Positions 26,114 through 36,368 are shown, counted from the stretch's first letter. The stretch: 64,000 bases of DNA from Oceanobacillus chungangensis (GCF_003369565.1 NZ_PIOD01000004.1:58404-122403); one strand, 5' to 3'. Made by a program: numbers and translations. The notes: generated by a model from the sequence alone, not told the origin.

Positions 26114-27172
26114 ATGACTAAGGCTAATTTAGATTTTTTACTTGAGCTATTAAACACTCCATCGCCATCGAGTATGGAAATGGAGATTCAGAAAAAGTGG
26201 ATAAATTATGTAAAGGAATTTGCAGATGAAATTCGTACAGACAATGCAGGGAATGCAATTGGTGTTCTGAATCCTGATGCACCTTTTAAAGTATTATTAG
26301 CAGGGCATGCCGATGAAATTGCACTTGTAGTTAACCGGATTGATGATGAAGGATACTTACATTTTGATAAAATGGGTGGAATTAATCCGAAAGCTGCTGT
26401 TGGTATGCGAGTTACAGTTCTTGGGGCAGGTGGCACTGTTACTGGTGTTACCGGTGTGAACGCACAGCATCATGGTGGATTGAAGAATGATTTTGATTTA
26501 GCGGATTTATTTATTGACTGTGGATTTAAATCAAAAGAAGAAGCCGAAAAATACGTGCAAATTGGTGACCTATGTGTATATAAAACGGAACCGGAAATAT
26601 TAATGGAACGCTACATAGCTGGTCGTGGTCTGGATAACAGAACAGGATCATTTATTGTTGCTGAAGTATTAAAACGATTGGCAGAAAAAGATGTTAAGGT
26701 CGGCGTCTATGCTGTAAGTACAGTAAATGAGGAAACAAATATGGGCGGTGCATATTTTGCGGCTGCAGGAATCGAGCCGACAATGGCAATTGCATGTGAT
26801 GTCACTTTTGCAACAGACTATCCTGGTGTGAATAAAAACAAGCATGGTGACATTCGCTTAGAAAAAGGACCTGTTCTTGCTAAAGGAGCTCCAATCAATA
26901 TTAAAATTAATAAATTATTGGAGAAGGCTGCAAAGGATCTCGATATGCATGTTCAATATGAATTAACACCAAGAATGACGGGAACAGACGCAGATAAGAT
27001 GCGGTTAACAGGTAAAGGTGTTCCTGTATCGTTAGTATCATTACCATTACGCTATATGCATTCACCTGTTGAAACAGCTAGTCTTCAAGATATCGATGAA
27101 GAAATTGAATTGCTTGTAACGATGATTGCTGGATTGACTGGTAGTGAAAGCCTAAATCCGTTGGAAGATTAA
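26114..27172 (+). CDS. M42-family metallo-aminopeptidase
   Basis: 352-residue enzyme of the M42 (DAPE/tetrahedral aminopeptidase, endoglucanase M-like) family. Two-metal ligands are visible: His in LLAGHADEIALV, Asp in AGRGLDNRTGSF, Glu-Glu in STVNEETNMGGA, Asp in IACDVTFA, and His in LRYMHSPVE. The PDZ-like insertion covers about residues 75-165. The ATG at 26114 follows AAGGAGGAATTTTG; a further ATG at 26093 has no site. It probably trims peptides in the cytoplasm. Monocistronic. Confidence 0.88.
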   Translation: MTKANLDFLLELLNTPSPSSMEMEIQKKWINYVKEFADEIRTDNAGNAIGVLNPDAPFKVLLAGHADEIALVVNRIDDEGYLHFDKMGGINPKAAVGMRVTVLGAGGTVTGVTGVNAQHHGGLKNDFDLADLFIDCGFKSKEEAEKYVQIGDLCVYKTEPEILMERYIAGRGLDNRTGSFIVAEVLKRLAEKDVKVGVYAVSTVNEETNMGGAYFAAAGIEPTMAIACDVTFATDYPGVNKNKHGDIRLEKGPVLAKGAPINIKINKLLEKAAKDLDMHVQYELTPRMTGTDADKMRLTGKGVPVSLVSLPLRYMHSPVETASLQDIDEEIELLVTMIAGLTGSESLNPLED

Positions 27173-27222
27173 TATTGCATTATAGGGGAAAAACCACGCT
27201 GAATGTATTACCTAATATTGTA

Positions 27223-27260
27223 AAACACACATTATTTCACCCTTGAAATAATGTGTGTTT
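27223..27260 (+). terminator. Terminator after the M42 peptidase
   Basis: Perfect 17-bp stem AAACACACATTATTTCA with its complement, then TTTT. Confidence 0.88.
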
Positions 27261-27468
27261 TTATATTTTTATTTTAATGTTTTGATTGGGTTTATTATGT
27301 AACACAGTGTAAATGGAAATTTAATTTAAATATTTAGTAAATTATTATAATAGGATATTAGTATTTATGATAAAATTATCATAAAATTCAAAGTAATAGT
27401 TACTAAATATAAACGGAGCGGATGAGGATGAAGTGGGGATCATCTAATAAAATTATAGGAGAGTTTAA

Positions 27469-27984
27469 TTGTCTAATAAAATAATTTACTTAGCAGGATT
27501 TTTATTTCTAATATTAGTTGGGTGCAGTAATGGTGATACGGTTGATTATAGTGGAGAACCAGGAATTACGGGGTATGTAATAGATAAGATAGAGGAATCA
27601 ATTCTAATTGTAAATCCTGAAGCGGTAGATTTTAGCGAAACAGGCGGAAAGGAAGAATTTTATGATGCAGTATGGGCGAATAACTCCCCTGAGGATATTA
27701 AGGTTGGGGACCAAGTTAACGTGTGGTTTGACGCTGGTGTACAAGAATCATATCCAGGTCAAGCCTCTGTTGGCAAAATTGAAATTATCCCGAGCTCTAC
27801 TTCAGAAGGTGCAACACTTTCTGATAATGAAGCACTAAATAAGGCCATAACTGCAATGACTTTAAAAAATAAACTTTTTACAGTTCGCTCCATTGTATAT
27901 GATTCTGATAAAGAACGATGGACGATTATAGTGAAAAACATTGAAACTTACGAGGAACACACGGTTCAAGTAGAAGATAAGTAA
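27469..27984 (+). CDS. DUF3221-type lipoprotein
   Basis: 171-residue lipoprotein. Lipobox LVGC with Cys at residue 19, then a small beta domain with GITGYVIDKIEESILIVNPE and the central KVGDQVNVWFDAGVQESYPGQASVGKIEI, typical of DUF3221 proteins found in Bacillus. The C-terminal half (residues about 110-171) looks like a separate domain, FTVRSIVYDSDKERWTI. The start is TTG at 27469 behind ATAGGAGAG. Role unknown. It opens a patch of unrelated short genes (27.5-31.2 kb) without the synteny seen in the rest of the window. Confidence 0.75.
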   Translation: MSNKIIYLAGFLFLILVGCSNGDTVDYSGEPGITGYVIDKIEESILIVNPEAVDFSETGGKEEFYDAVWANNSPEDIKVGDQVNVWFDAGVQESYPGQASVGKIEIIPSSTSEGATLSDNEALNKAITAMTLKNKLFTVRSIVYDSDKERWTIIVKNIETYEEHTVQVEDK

Positions 27985-28125
27985 CTTTTTTCTCACTAGC
28001 AATACAGTACTAAAAGAAGACAGTGAATTATTACGGTCGAAATTTAAAAGGGCAAGCTATTTTTATTTTAAATTATTTAATAATTTAGAAAAATCATTCT
28101 GCTAAATTAATGGGAGGGGAAAGGA

Positions 28126-28668
28126 ATGACTCTGGGGAATGAGTATTTACAGGTAGTCCAAGAAAGGTTTAGAAGTATTAAAGAGTTAGGAGATAAGACC
28201 ATACAACGGTTGTCAGAAGATGAAATACATTGGGCTTTAAATAAATCTTCTAATAGTATTGCAATTATCGTTAAGCATTTAAGCGGAAATATGATTTCAA
28301 GATGGACTGATTTTTTAACATCTGATGGTGAAAAAAACAATAGGAAGCGGGACCAGGAATTTATAGATACTATATCATCTAAGCAAGAAATGATTATTAT
28401 TTGGGAAAGCGGTTGGAATACACTTTTTAGATCAATCGATAATTTAGTCGAAGAAGACTTATTAAAAAATATTAATATCCGCGGCGAAAGCCATATGGTA
28501 ATTGATGCGATTGAAAGGCAAATCGCTCATTATGCTTATCATATCGGCCAAATTGTTTATGTCGGTAAGCAAATTAAGGATGAGGAATGGGAAAGCCTTA
28601 GTATTCCTAAAGGAAACTCAGAAGAATATTTGCAGAAGATGTTAAAAAAACATGGAAAGTTGGAGTGA
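28126..28668 (+). CDS. DinB-like protein (DUF1572)
   Basis: 180-residue four-helix protein of the DinB/YfiT superfamily. The three metal histidines of the fold are probable at KHLSGN, RQIAHYAYHIGQ (HxxxH) and around; the IEWALNKSSNSIAIIVKHLSGNMISRW-like region is typical of DUF1572. Superfamily members are metal-dependent, sometimes thiol (bacillithiol) transferases, but no function is established for this branch. ATG 28126 follows GGGAGGGGAAAGGA. It sits in the accessory patch. Confidence 0.78.
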   Translation: MTLGNEYLQVVQERFRSIKELGDKTIQRLSEDEIHWALNKSSNSIAIIVKHLSGNMISRWTDFLTSDGEKNNRKRDQEFIDTISSKQEMIIIWESGWNTLFRSIDNLVEEDLLKNINIRGESHMVIDAIERQIAHYAYHIGQIVYVGKQIKDEEWESLSIPKGNSEEYLQKMLKKHGKLE

Positions 28669-28734
28669 TGCGAGAATAAGTTATTTTACTACTAAGCTAC
28701 CAGATGCAAATCAAAGTTTGGAGGGAGTTTTAAT

Positions 28735-29148
28735 ATGAGTGAGAAATTATTGAGGGTCGGAACCACTTATATTCCAGTAACTAATGTAGAAATTTCAACT
28801 GTATGGTTTGTAAATAAATAAGGTGCAGAGTTAAGCTATAAAGATAAAGACAAGGCGATTCTAAATTTCGCAAACCAAAGCATCTTCCTTGTTAAATCAA
28901 GTCAAAATCAGAGTTCCAATTTCATTGATATTTATGGTGTAGAACGTTTTTCCTTAACATTTGAAGTGAATGGTTTAGATGCTTTAAAAGCAATACGTAA
29001 GGAATTTAAGAGAAATGGGATAAGAGTTGGAGATATTGAAAACAGAGGACACGGTGGAAGAAATTTTATTTTTTATGACTTAGATGATAATAAATTCGAT
29101 GTATGGAGTGAACTTAGTCCAATTTTCAAAGCAAGATATTTAATATAG
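28735..29148 (+). pseudogene. Glyoxalase/VOC-family gene with in-frame stop
   Basis: A reading frame starting at ATG 28735, behind GGAGGGAG, encodes LLRVGTTYIPVTNVEISTVWFVNK, then meets TAA at 28819-28821 and continues in the same frame as GAELSYKDKDKAILNFANQS to a natural stop at 29148. The join reads as the usual VOC sequence WFxNKxGAEL, so one codon has become a stop. The C-terminal half includes RNFIFYDLDDNKFDVWSE, the metal-binding glutamate strand of the family. No frameshift is present. It is inactive unless read through. Confidence 0.75.
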
Positions 29149-29272
29149 TAAATAACGAGAACACAGAATAAAAATATACGGATTAAACAGAGAAAAAGAT
29201 AGAATGATTGCAGCTGCAACACTAATAGATAGAAGAGATAGAACGATTAGATTGAGAGGACTGATAGTTAAA

Positions 29273-29623
29273 ATGAGTTTGCTTGAGAGAGTTGATTCTA
29301 TTTGTTTAAAAGTTAGTGATATTGAAAAGGCAAGTACCTGGTATCAAGATATTTTAGGCTTCAATGAATCTTTTAAAGGTGACAATTATCGGATTTTAAC
29401 TGTAGGAAATAGCAAAGTACCATTAACCATTGAAGAAGGCGTTGTGAGATCTTCACATAGTCAAGTTTATCCAATTTTTTACTCTAAAAATATCGAGAAT
29501 GTATATGATGTATTAAAAGAAAATTGTGTAACTGTTAGTGACTTACATTACGACGGTGTGAATAAGTATTTTAATCTATTTGATCTAGATGGTAATAAGT
29601 TGCAGGTTTGTTATTGGGATTAG
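29273..29623 (+). CDS. Glyoxalase/bleomycin-resistance (VOC) family protein
   Basis: 116-residue VOC-fold protein with two beta-alpha-beta-beta-beta modules: SICLKVSDIEKASTWYQDILGF and, at the end, YFNLFDLDGNKLQVCYWD. One metal-ligand glutamate, usual at the last strand, is replaced (KLQVC), so metal binding may be incomplete. Start taken at ATG 29273 (GAGAGGA upstream at 12 nt); a longer open frame to 29204 has a low-complexity arginine-rich start and is unlikely. It follows another, broken, VOC gene. Substrate unknown. Confidence 0.75.
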   Translation: MSLLERVDSICLKVSDIEKASTWYQDILGFNESFKGDNYRILTVGNSKVPLTIEEGVVRSSHSQVYPIFYSKNIENVYDVLKENCVTVSDLHYDGVNKYFNLFDLDGNKLQVCYWD

Positions 29624-29908
29624 AATTTGTATGGGAATAAGTGACTCATATGAAATACCATATTCCTGTGTTTAAGCTAACATATGTCCTGCATATGATA
29701 CTTGGAGCAAAAGTTAAATTCTACGATAAAGACCAGGAGAAATTTATCTAGTGCTTGAAATATAACGATTCATATTCCTTTGGTTTAGTAAACAAGTGAA
29801 ATTATTCTAAGAGGATAATATAATCGCTTATTAAACTATTAATAAATTCATAAGGGAAATTGAAGAGGATATTTGCAGATTAAATATTCGGAAACGGAGA
29901 AGATAGAT

Positions 29909-30493
29909 ATGAATAATTTGTTTTCAATAGACTGTGGGGAAATCTTACTGCGGGAGTTTAGAATTGAAGATGCAGATGCTATTTATGAACTTACGTCACA
30001 ACCTGAGGTTTATGAGTTTTTGCCTGATTGGCGGTCTACAAGAGAACAACGGTTAGATTGGGTGACACATTATGAGATACCTGACAATAAAGAGTTTCTG
30101 TCATCTGTTCCTAATATAGATGGAGAATTTTTGAAGTTGGGAATTGTTTTAAAGGAAACTGGGGAATTTATTGGTTTCTGTAATACGGGTATCAAAAAGG
30201 AAATAAGGAAGCCAAATCGGGAAATTGCATATGCTATTTCAAAGCATTACAGAAACCAGGGATATACAACTAAAGCAGTAAATGGATTGATAAATTACTT
30301 GTTTGAGAAAACAAATGTAGAACAATTAAATACAGTTGTTCTACCCCGTAATATAAGCTCAAGTAAAGTTATTCAAAAATGCGGTTTTCGTTTTAATGGA
30401 GATATTGATATTGATGATCAAACGCATTATCATTACATACTTAACAAAGAAGATTGGCAGAGCGAAAGAAGAAATTATTTGGAGAGGGATTAA
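29909..30493 (+). CDS. GNAT acetyltransferase, RimJ/RimL type
   Basis: 194-residue N-acetyltransferase. RimJ/RimL pattern: LLREFRIEDADAIYELTSQPEVYEFLPDW at the N-terminus, acetyl-CoA loop region YAISKHYRNQGYTTKAVNGLINYLFE (Q/RxxGY), and the C-terminal NTVVLPRNISSSKVIQKCGF. ATG 29909 follows CGGAGAAG; the frame continues upstream to 29873 without a site. Acceptor unknown: could be ribosomal protein, amino acid or drug. It ends 2 nt before the phosphotransferase start, so the two are probably co-transcribed. Confidence 0.82.
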   Translation: MNNLFSIDCGEILLREFRIEDADAIYELTSQPEVYEFLPDWRSTREQRLDWVTHYEIPDNKEFLSSVPNIDGEFLKLGIVLKETGEFIGFCNTGIKKEIRKPNREIAYAISKHYRNQGYTTKAVNGLINYLFEKTNVEQLNTVVLPRNISSSKVIQKCGFRFNGDIDIDDQTHYHYILNKEDWQSERRNYLERD

Positions 30494-30495
30494 GA

Positions 30496-31245
30496 ATGGA
30501 CTTAGGTACTCCATTTGCTATTGGGAATACAGCGGAAATATATCTATTGGAAAACAAGATTATAAAAATATTTAAAGACCATCTTCCGAATACGGAATCT
30601 TCTAATGAAGCAAATAAGCAAAGGTTTGCTTACTCATGTGGACTTTTTGTGCCTAGAATACTAGATGTTACAGAAGTAGATGGAAAACAAGCAATAGTCA
30701 TGGAATATATTGAAGGAGATACAATAGGTGATTTACTAGTTAATAACATGGAGAAGCTGGAGTATTATATTAGCATTTCCGTTGATATACAACAGAAAAT
30801 CCATTCTGTTGTTACTAATTCGCTTGAGCCGATGGCCAAAAAATTACAACGTCAAATTGAATCCGTTCCTATATTAGATGAGAGACATAAGTCTATTTTA
30901 ATACATAAATTGAACTTGATGACATATGAACAGAGACTTTGCCATGGAGATTTCCATCTATTTAATTTAATAATGTCAGATAAAATGGTAGCAATTATTG
31001 ATTGGGTTGATTCCAGTTCAGGAGATATTCGTGCCGATGTATATCGTACGTATCTGTTATATTATCAGTATTCAATGGATTTAGCCGATATGTATTTAAG
31101 ACTTTACTGTGAAAAAAGTGGTTTGTTACAAGAGGAAGTTTTTCAATGGGCACCGATTATTGCTGGAGCAAGATTATCTGAAAATGTATCATCAGAAAAT
31201 GCGGTGCGTCTTTTGAACATAATACATCATTACTGTCCTCAGTAA
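30496..31245 (+). CDS. Aminoglycoside phosphotransferase-like kinase
   Basis: 249-residue kinase of the APH/choline kinase fold. The catalytic loop LCHGDFHLFNLI (HGDxHxxN) and the metal-binding Asp in AIIDWVDSSSGDIRADVYRT are intact; the N-lobe lysine lies in IIKIFKDHL. ATG at 30496 is preceded by GGAGAGGG. The fold covers small-molecule kinases, including antibiotic resistance enzymes, but nothing here fixes the substrate. It is coupled to the GNAT gene just upstream, a pairing that could suggest a small-molecule modification cassette; that is inference. Confidence 0.8.
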   Translation: MDLGTPFAIGNTAEIYLLENKIIKIFKDHLPNTESSNEANKQRFAYSCGLFVPRILDVTEVDGKQAIVMEYIEGDTIGDLLVNNMEKLEYYISISVDIQQKIHSVVTNSLEPMAKKLQRQIESVPILDERHKSILIHKLNLMTYEQRLCHGDFHLFNLIMSDKMVAIIDWVDSSSGDIRADVYRTYLLYYQYSMDLADMYLRLYCEKSGLLQEEVFQWAPIIAGARLSENVSSENAVRLLNIIHHYCPQ

Positions 31246-31330
31246 ATTATTATTCACCTAAATTAATGCTTAATATAACAATGAAATCATTAACAAGAAA
31301 GTGTCTTAACTGTAGAAGCTAAAGAAAAAA

Positions 31331-31366
31331 AGGCTTAGGGAAAAAGTGTTTTTTCTAAGCCTATTT
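31331..31366 (+). terminator. Terminator after the APH-like gene
   Basis: Stem AGGCTTAG / CTAAGCCT extended by an A/T pairing, with a weak T tail. Confidence 0.55.
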
Positions 31367-31974
31367 CAATGCGATTTTCTGTGAAGCAAAATGGCGGACG
31401 GACATGATAGTTAGGAAACTTCACTGCATACATGCAACAAACAACAAAGGCGGATCTGTCACCTAATTGCATGTACAAAACCTAGTTTTCTATTAAATTA
31501 CAATCAAGCGACATTATTTCTGAAATAAGGTATAAAGACGTGTTATGTTTTACAAGTGTATCAAAATCTCCTACAAATGATTCAGAAAATGTTAACGAAA
31601 GGTATTCAAACCTCCTATGTTTTCTACTGTAATGAAAATGAATTACAAATAATCCGATGATAGACAGGTCTTATCTATCATTTTTTATTTCGTTATATTA
31701 ATATTATCATTCCGGATACCTGATTTTCCCCGTACTATCTCCGTTTCTAACTGTGTTCCATTTTTTATCAGGAATATATCCTTAGAACTAAAGAAAGAAA
31801 AAATAATACTAATATATCAATTGTGAAAATTCAGATTAAAACTGACGAGATTCGACATTAATCCTTCAAGTAATCTATTATACTTTGTTTTAACAACTAG
31901 ACTCTTTTTCAGAAAGAGCGAATCAAATCATGAAGAGAGGGGGCTTATTTAGTTGAAGGTATTCCGTTTTAAAA
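31367..31974. other. Long intergenic region before the protease gene
   Basis: No reading frame with a ribosome site was found on either strand. A hairpin GATAGA...TCTATC followed by TTTTTT (31660-31690) could be a terminator. The 3' part is very AT-rich and should hold the promoter of the protease gene; I cannot fix the boxes. Confidence 0.5.
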
Positions 31975-31992
31975 ATGAGGGGAGGAAAAGAT

Positions 31993-34900
31993 TTGAAAAC
32001 GAAGAAAAAACGCCAAATCAGAGCATTTAGCTTTGCCGCTACATTTTTAATGACATTTTCTTTACTTACACCTGGTATTTCGCTTGCAGAGTCTAGTAGC
32101 ACGACACAATCTTCTAAGGTTCATCATTCATTAAATGATTCGAAAAAAATAGTAGAGTCAAAAGTAAACAAAACATTACTTTCGTCATTTAAGGCAGATG
32201 AAAAGGTTACTTTTTTAATTAAGTTTAACGAAAAAGCAGATGCTAAAAAAGTCGCAGCAGATGCGAGAGCAAGTGCAGAAAAAGCAAAGCTTTCCACACA
32301 AAAGCAAGAGCATATCCAACGTTCAGCAGTTATCGCTGAGTTAAAGGAAGTATCAATTAAATCACAAGCAAATGTAATGACTTATCTGGAGCAGGAACAA
32401 AAGCAAGGGAATGTAGATGATTTTCATTCCTATCATGTCGTAAATGGTATCGCTGTTACTGCAACAAAAGAAGTGGCAGAGAAAATAGCAACATTCGCTG
32501 AAGTTGAAAAGCTTTTACCGAATGAAACAAGGGAATTATATACCACGGTATCAAAAGATGCAAAAGCTCCAAAATCAGAAACTGCAAACATTGAATGGAA
32601 TGTGGAGCGAGTAGGGGCACCAGCAGTTTGGAATATGGGCATTGATGGTACAGGAATTGTCGTAGCAAGTATTGATACAGGTGTTGATCACGATCATCCA
32701 GGACTTGCAGAGAAATACCGTGGCTATGATGCTGCATCTGGTGAAGTAGATCATACGTATAGCTGGTTTGATGCAACAGCAGGCCGAGATGCACCATATG
32801 ATGATCAAGGTCATGGCACACATGTTACGGGAACAATGGTCGGTAGTGAACCAGACGGATCGAATCAAGTTGGGGTAGCACCGGGAGCAACCTTCATCTC
32901 TGCAAGGGCGTTTACAGCAGCAGGTGGAACGGACGTAGATTTACTGGAGGCGGCAGAATGGATTTTAGCTCCAGGTGGCGATGTTACGAAAGCACCTGAT
33001 GTTGTCAACAACTCATGGGGCGGTGGTCCAGGTCTTAACGAATGGTATCGTGATGTTGTCATTGCATGGCGTGCTGCTGAAATTTTCCCAGAGTTCTCAG
33101 CAGGCAATACGACACTATCTAACCCTGGTGGTCCAGGATCGATTGCTACACCTGCAAACTATCCGGAATCATTTGCAACAGGGGCAACTGATAGTAATGA
33201 TTTGTTAGCAAGCTTTTCGTTAGAAGGACCTTCACCATATGAAGGGGATATTAAACCAGACATATCGGCGCCTGGTGTAAATATTCGTTCAACTGTTCCA
33301 GGTGGCGGCTATGAAGGTGGCTGGAATGGAACTTCGATGGCGGGACCAGCTGTTTCTGCAGTAGTTGCATTATTAAAACAAGTTGATTCAAGCTTAACTG
33401 TAGACGAAATTGAAGAGATTTTATTTGCAACTGCGACACCACTCACCGATAGAGAGTACTCAGCATCTCCTAATATGGGATATGGCCATGGGCTAGTAAA
33501 TGCTTATGATGCAGTATCGTCCATCGTATCAGGGCTTGGAACAATGGAAGGCCAGGTTACTAAAGCTGGAGAAGATTCAGAAGCCCCTACATTTGAGCAT
33601 GCTGCACCAGCAGAAACTTATGCAGGAATGAACTTAGATTTAATTATTCAAGCAGGAGATAATGTAAGCGTTTCATCTGTCGAGGTAAATTACGAGGATG
33701 CAAATCAGGAAATTCAAACAATTACAGCCAAGCGTGTTTCCGGTGACTACAAGAACGGAGAATATGTGGCAACAGTACCTGGTGAGGATATTGTAGTTGA
33801 TTCATTCACCTATTCCATTACAGTAAATGATTTTGGAAATAATGAGGTTACAAGTGATAACTACGTTGTAGCAGTAGCGGCTGGTATAACGGTTGGTTAT
33901 AGTACAGATTTTGAAACTGCACCAGCAGGCTGGACGATCTTTGGTGAAAATAGTAGCTGGGATCGCGGCATACCTACAACAGGTCCGGGAAATGCTGCGT
34001 CTGGCGAGTATGTGTATGCAACGAATCCTGTTGGAAACTATAATTCCAATGAAAACTCAACTTTAATGATGCCACCGATTGACTTGCCAGATGGAAATTC
34101 TTACTTACAGTTTAATCATTGGTATAACCTTGAGCGAAATTGGGATTATGGACATGTATTTATTTCTACAGACCAGGAGAATTGGACACAGCTTTTACGT
34201 ATAACAGATGTTAATAATGGCTGGCAAAGTGCTGAAATCGACTTATCAGAATATGCTGGTCAGCGCGTTTATATCGGTTTTAATCTAGATACGGACGGCA
34301 GTGTAGTTAGAACTGGCTGGTATATTGATGATGTAGCACTATCAGATACGTCGCAGGGTACTGCTAAGTCCTTAGGAAAAGCAAATGCCAAGAGCAAGTC
34401 GAATGCTAATTTAGGTGTTGAAAAAGAAAGCAGTACAGCATTAAAAGGAAAGAAAGTAGAACCAGGAAAAATCGTACCAGTACAGCCGATCAAGGAAAAA
34501 ACTCCTATTAAAGGGGATGCTATCGCACCAGCACTATTACCAATCGGTGCACAGGTCAGCGTGCTTGAAAGCGGCAGAACAATAAATACAAATCCTGCAA
34601 ATGGAAGCTATTCATTACTGCATGCTGCAGGTGACTTCACAGTCCAAGCAGAAGCATACGGATTTCATCCAGTTACACAGGAAGTAACAATTGAAAATGA
34701 TCAAACGACAACAGCTAATTTTACATTAGAGGAAATTGACAAATTTACTATTAGTGGAACAATAACTGATGAAGATACTGGAGAAGCGGTGGAAGGTGCA
34801 ACAGTTCTGCTTGTAGAAGACGCTAATGTTGAACCAGCTGCAACGGATTCATCCGGTAACTATTCATTAACTGCATACGAAGGAACATACACATTAAAGG

Positions 34901-36318
34901 TTCTAGCAAGAGGATACCATGGTAAAGAGGTAGAGGTGAATCTTGATGGCGCAGATGCTGCAATCGATGTTTCCCTTGAGCCATTCTATACTGTTCCTGG
35001 TGGAGAAATTGGTTATGACGATGGCACTGCTGAGAATGCACGCGCATTTTATGATGCAGGTAACGGCTGGGCAGTTAGAATGTCATTGCCAGAGGGTAAA
35101 GATAGTGGGATTGTAACAGAAGGTGTATTCCAATTCCATGATGCTGACTGGCCAGTGCCAGGTGGAACAGCATTTGCAGTAGAAGTTTGGGATGCATCTG
35201 GATCGAACGGAGCACCAGGGAAGAAGCTAGCTGGCCCGATTGATGCAGAAGCAATAAGAAGCTTAGCAGAGTGGACAGTTGTAGATCTTACGGAACACGC
35301 TATCCAGGTCGATGGTGATTTCTATATGGTTTATATCCAAAAAGGAATAAATACGAATGCACCAGGTTTAGCTACGGATGAGAATGGTCCAAATGCCGAG
35401 CGTAGTTATCAGGTAGTTGCTGGAGCATGGTCACCATCACCTAAAGCAGAAGGGAACTATATGATTCGTGCTCGAGTTGCTTATGGCGTGGAAGATCCAG
35501 TCATCACATCACCTGCTGAGGATTTTATTACAAATGAAGCAGCTCTTACAGTTGAAGGAAAGGCATCCGCAACAACCACATTACAATTACTGAATAATGG
35601 AGAAGAAATCGGTACTTCTGAAGTTGGCGATGATGGAGTATTCTCATTACCAATCGAATTGACAGAAGGCACCAATGAACTTCAAGCAGTAACGCTGATG
35701 AATGGCGTCACAGTAGGGGAGTCCGAAACAGTTACCGTTACACTTGATACCAAGAAGCCAGAGCTGACAATTGACAGTCCGAAAAAGGGAGATAAATTGA
35801 ATCGGGAAACGGTAACAGTAGAGGGGACTGTAAGTGATGCAAATCTAAATTGGGTTAAGGTAAATGGCCAAAAAGCAACAGTCACCGATGGGAAATATTC
35901 GAAACGAATCATTTTAGAAAATGGTGCGAACGAAATTAAAGTAGTTGCTCAAGATAATGCAGGAAATAAAGCAAATAAGAAGATAACAGTTCAAGCAGAT
36001 TATGAAGCACCAGAAATTGAAAACTTGACGCCAACAGAGGATAAAAATCTTAAATCCGGCGAAACAGTGAAAATTGAATTTGATAGTGAAGAAGATTTAA
36101 AAGCTACCTTCTTCATCCATATGCCTTTAACAAATACTGTTCAGAATGCGACAGAGTTACCAATGATTGAAACGGCTGATGGACATTATGTGGGCTACTG
36201 GACAGCTACAAGCAACGCATTTGCTAAAGGTGCTGTAATTGAAGTGAAAGCAGTAGACAGCTTTGGCAATGAAACACGTGCCGAAGCAAAAGGAAAATTA
36301 TTTATTAATGTAGAATAA
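31993..36318 (+). CDS. bpr: Secreted subtilisin-family protease, bacillopeptidase F-like
   Basis: 1441-residue exported serine protease. Signal peptide about 1-32 (ends ISLA); I9-type propeptide about 60-180 (KVTFLIKFNEKADAKKVAAD); S8 catalytic domain about 200-510 with Asp228 (SIDTGVDHDHPG), His274 (GHGTHVTG), oxyanion Asn (NNSWGGGPG) and Ser448 (NGTSMAGPAV). Then an MAM/immune-inhibitor A-like beta domain about 635-785 (STDFETAPAGWTIFG, GWYIDDVAL), a linker, two carboxypeptidase-regulatory-like domains about 840-1000, a jelly-roll-like domain about 1004-1160 and bacterial Ig-like domains to the end. No LPxTG anchor. Size and order resemble B. subtilis Bpr (about 1430). Start TTG 31993 follows AGGGGAGGA by 6 nt; the ATG at 31975 overlaps that site. 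Confidence 0.88.
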   Translation: MKTKKKRQIRAFSFAATFLMTFSLLTPGISLAESSSTTQSSKVHHSLNDSKKIVESKVNKTLLSSFKADEKVTFLIKFNEKADAKKVAADARASAEKAKLSTQKQEHIQRSAVIAELKEVSIKSQANVMTYLEQEQKQGNVDDFHSYHVVNGIAVTATKEVAEKIATFAEVEKLLPNETRELYTTVSKDAKAPKSETANIEWNVERVGAPAVWNMGIDGTGIVVASIDTGVDHDHPGLAEKYRGYDAASGEVDHTYSWFDATAGRDAPYDDQGHGTHVTGTMVGSEPDGSNQVGVAPGATFISARAFTAAGGTDVDLLEAAEWILAPGGDVTKAPDVVNNSWGGGPGLNEWYRDVVIAWRAAEIFPEFSAGNTTLSNPGGPGSIATPANYPESFATGATDSNDLLASFSLEGPSPYEGDIKPDISAPGVNIRSTVPGGGYEGGWNGTSMAGPAVSAVVALLKQVDSSLTVDEIEEILFATATPLTDREYSASPNMGYGHGLVNAYDAVSSIVSGLGTMEGQVTKAGEDSEAPTFEHAAPAETYAGMNLDLIIQAGDNVSVSSVEVNYEDANQEIQTITAKRVSGDYKNGEYVATVPGEDIVVDSFTYSITVNDFGNNEVTSDNYVVAVAAGITVGYSTDFETAPAGWTIFGENSSWDRGIPTTGPGNAASGEYVYATNPVGNYNSNENSTLMMPPIDLPDGNSYLQFNHWYNLERNWDYGHVFISTDQENWTQLLRITDVNNGWQSAEIDLSEYAGQRVYIGFNLDTDGSVVRTGWYIDDVALSDTSQGTAKSLGKANAKSKSNANLGVEKESSTALKGKKVEPGKIVPVQPIKEKTPIKGDAIAPALLPIGAQVSVLESGRTINTNPANGSYSLLHAAGDFTVQAEAYGFHPVTQEVTIENDQTTTANFTLEEIDKFTISGTITDEDTGEAVEGATVLLVEDANVEPAATDSSGNYSLTAYEGTYTLKVLARGYHGKEVEVNLDGADAAIDVSLEPFYTVPGGEIGYDDGTAENARAFYDAGNGWAVRMSLPEGKDSGIVTEGVFQFHDADWPVPGGTAFAVEVWDASGSNGAPGKKLAGPIDAEAIRSLAEWTVVDLTEHAIQVDGDFYMVYIQKGINTNAPGLATDENGPNAERSYQVVAGAWSPSPKAEGNYMIRARVAYGVEDPVITSPAEDFITNEAALTVEGKASATTTLQLLNNGEEIGTSEVGDDGVFSLPIELTEGTNELQAVTLMNGVTVGESETVTVTLDTKKPELTIDSPKKGDKLNRETVTVEGTVSDANLNWVKVNGQKATVTDGKYSKRIILENGANEIKVVAQDNAGNKANKKITVQADYEAPEIENLTPTEDKNLKSGETVKIEFDSEEDLKATFFIHMPLTNTVQNATELPMIETADGHYVGYWTATSNAFAKGAVIEVKAVDSFGNETRAEAKGKLFINVE

Positions 36319-36333
36319 TAGGTTTAATACAAA

Positions 36334-36368
36334 AATAATCGGGAGCCAATGGGTTCCCGATTATTTTT
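36334..36368 (+). terminator. Terminator after bpr
   Basis: Stem AATAATCGGGA / TCCCGATTATT followed by TTTTTT. Confidence 0.88.

Noticed and set aside
29640..29760. Fragment reading LGAKVKFYDKDQEKFI
   Set aside because: Too short, without start or ribosome site; it may be a gene scrap but cannot be assigned.
27469..31245. Mobile island or defence cassette
   Set aside because: The genes are short and non-syntenic, but no integrase, transposase, att-like repeats or nuclease is present, so transfer is possible yet unsupported.
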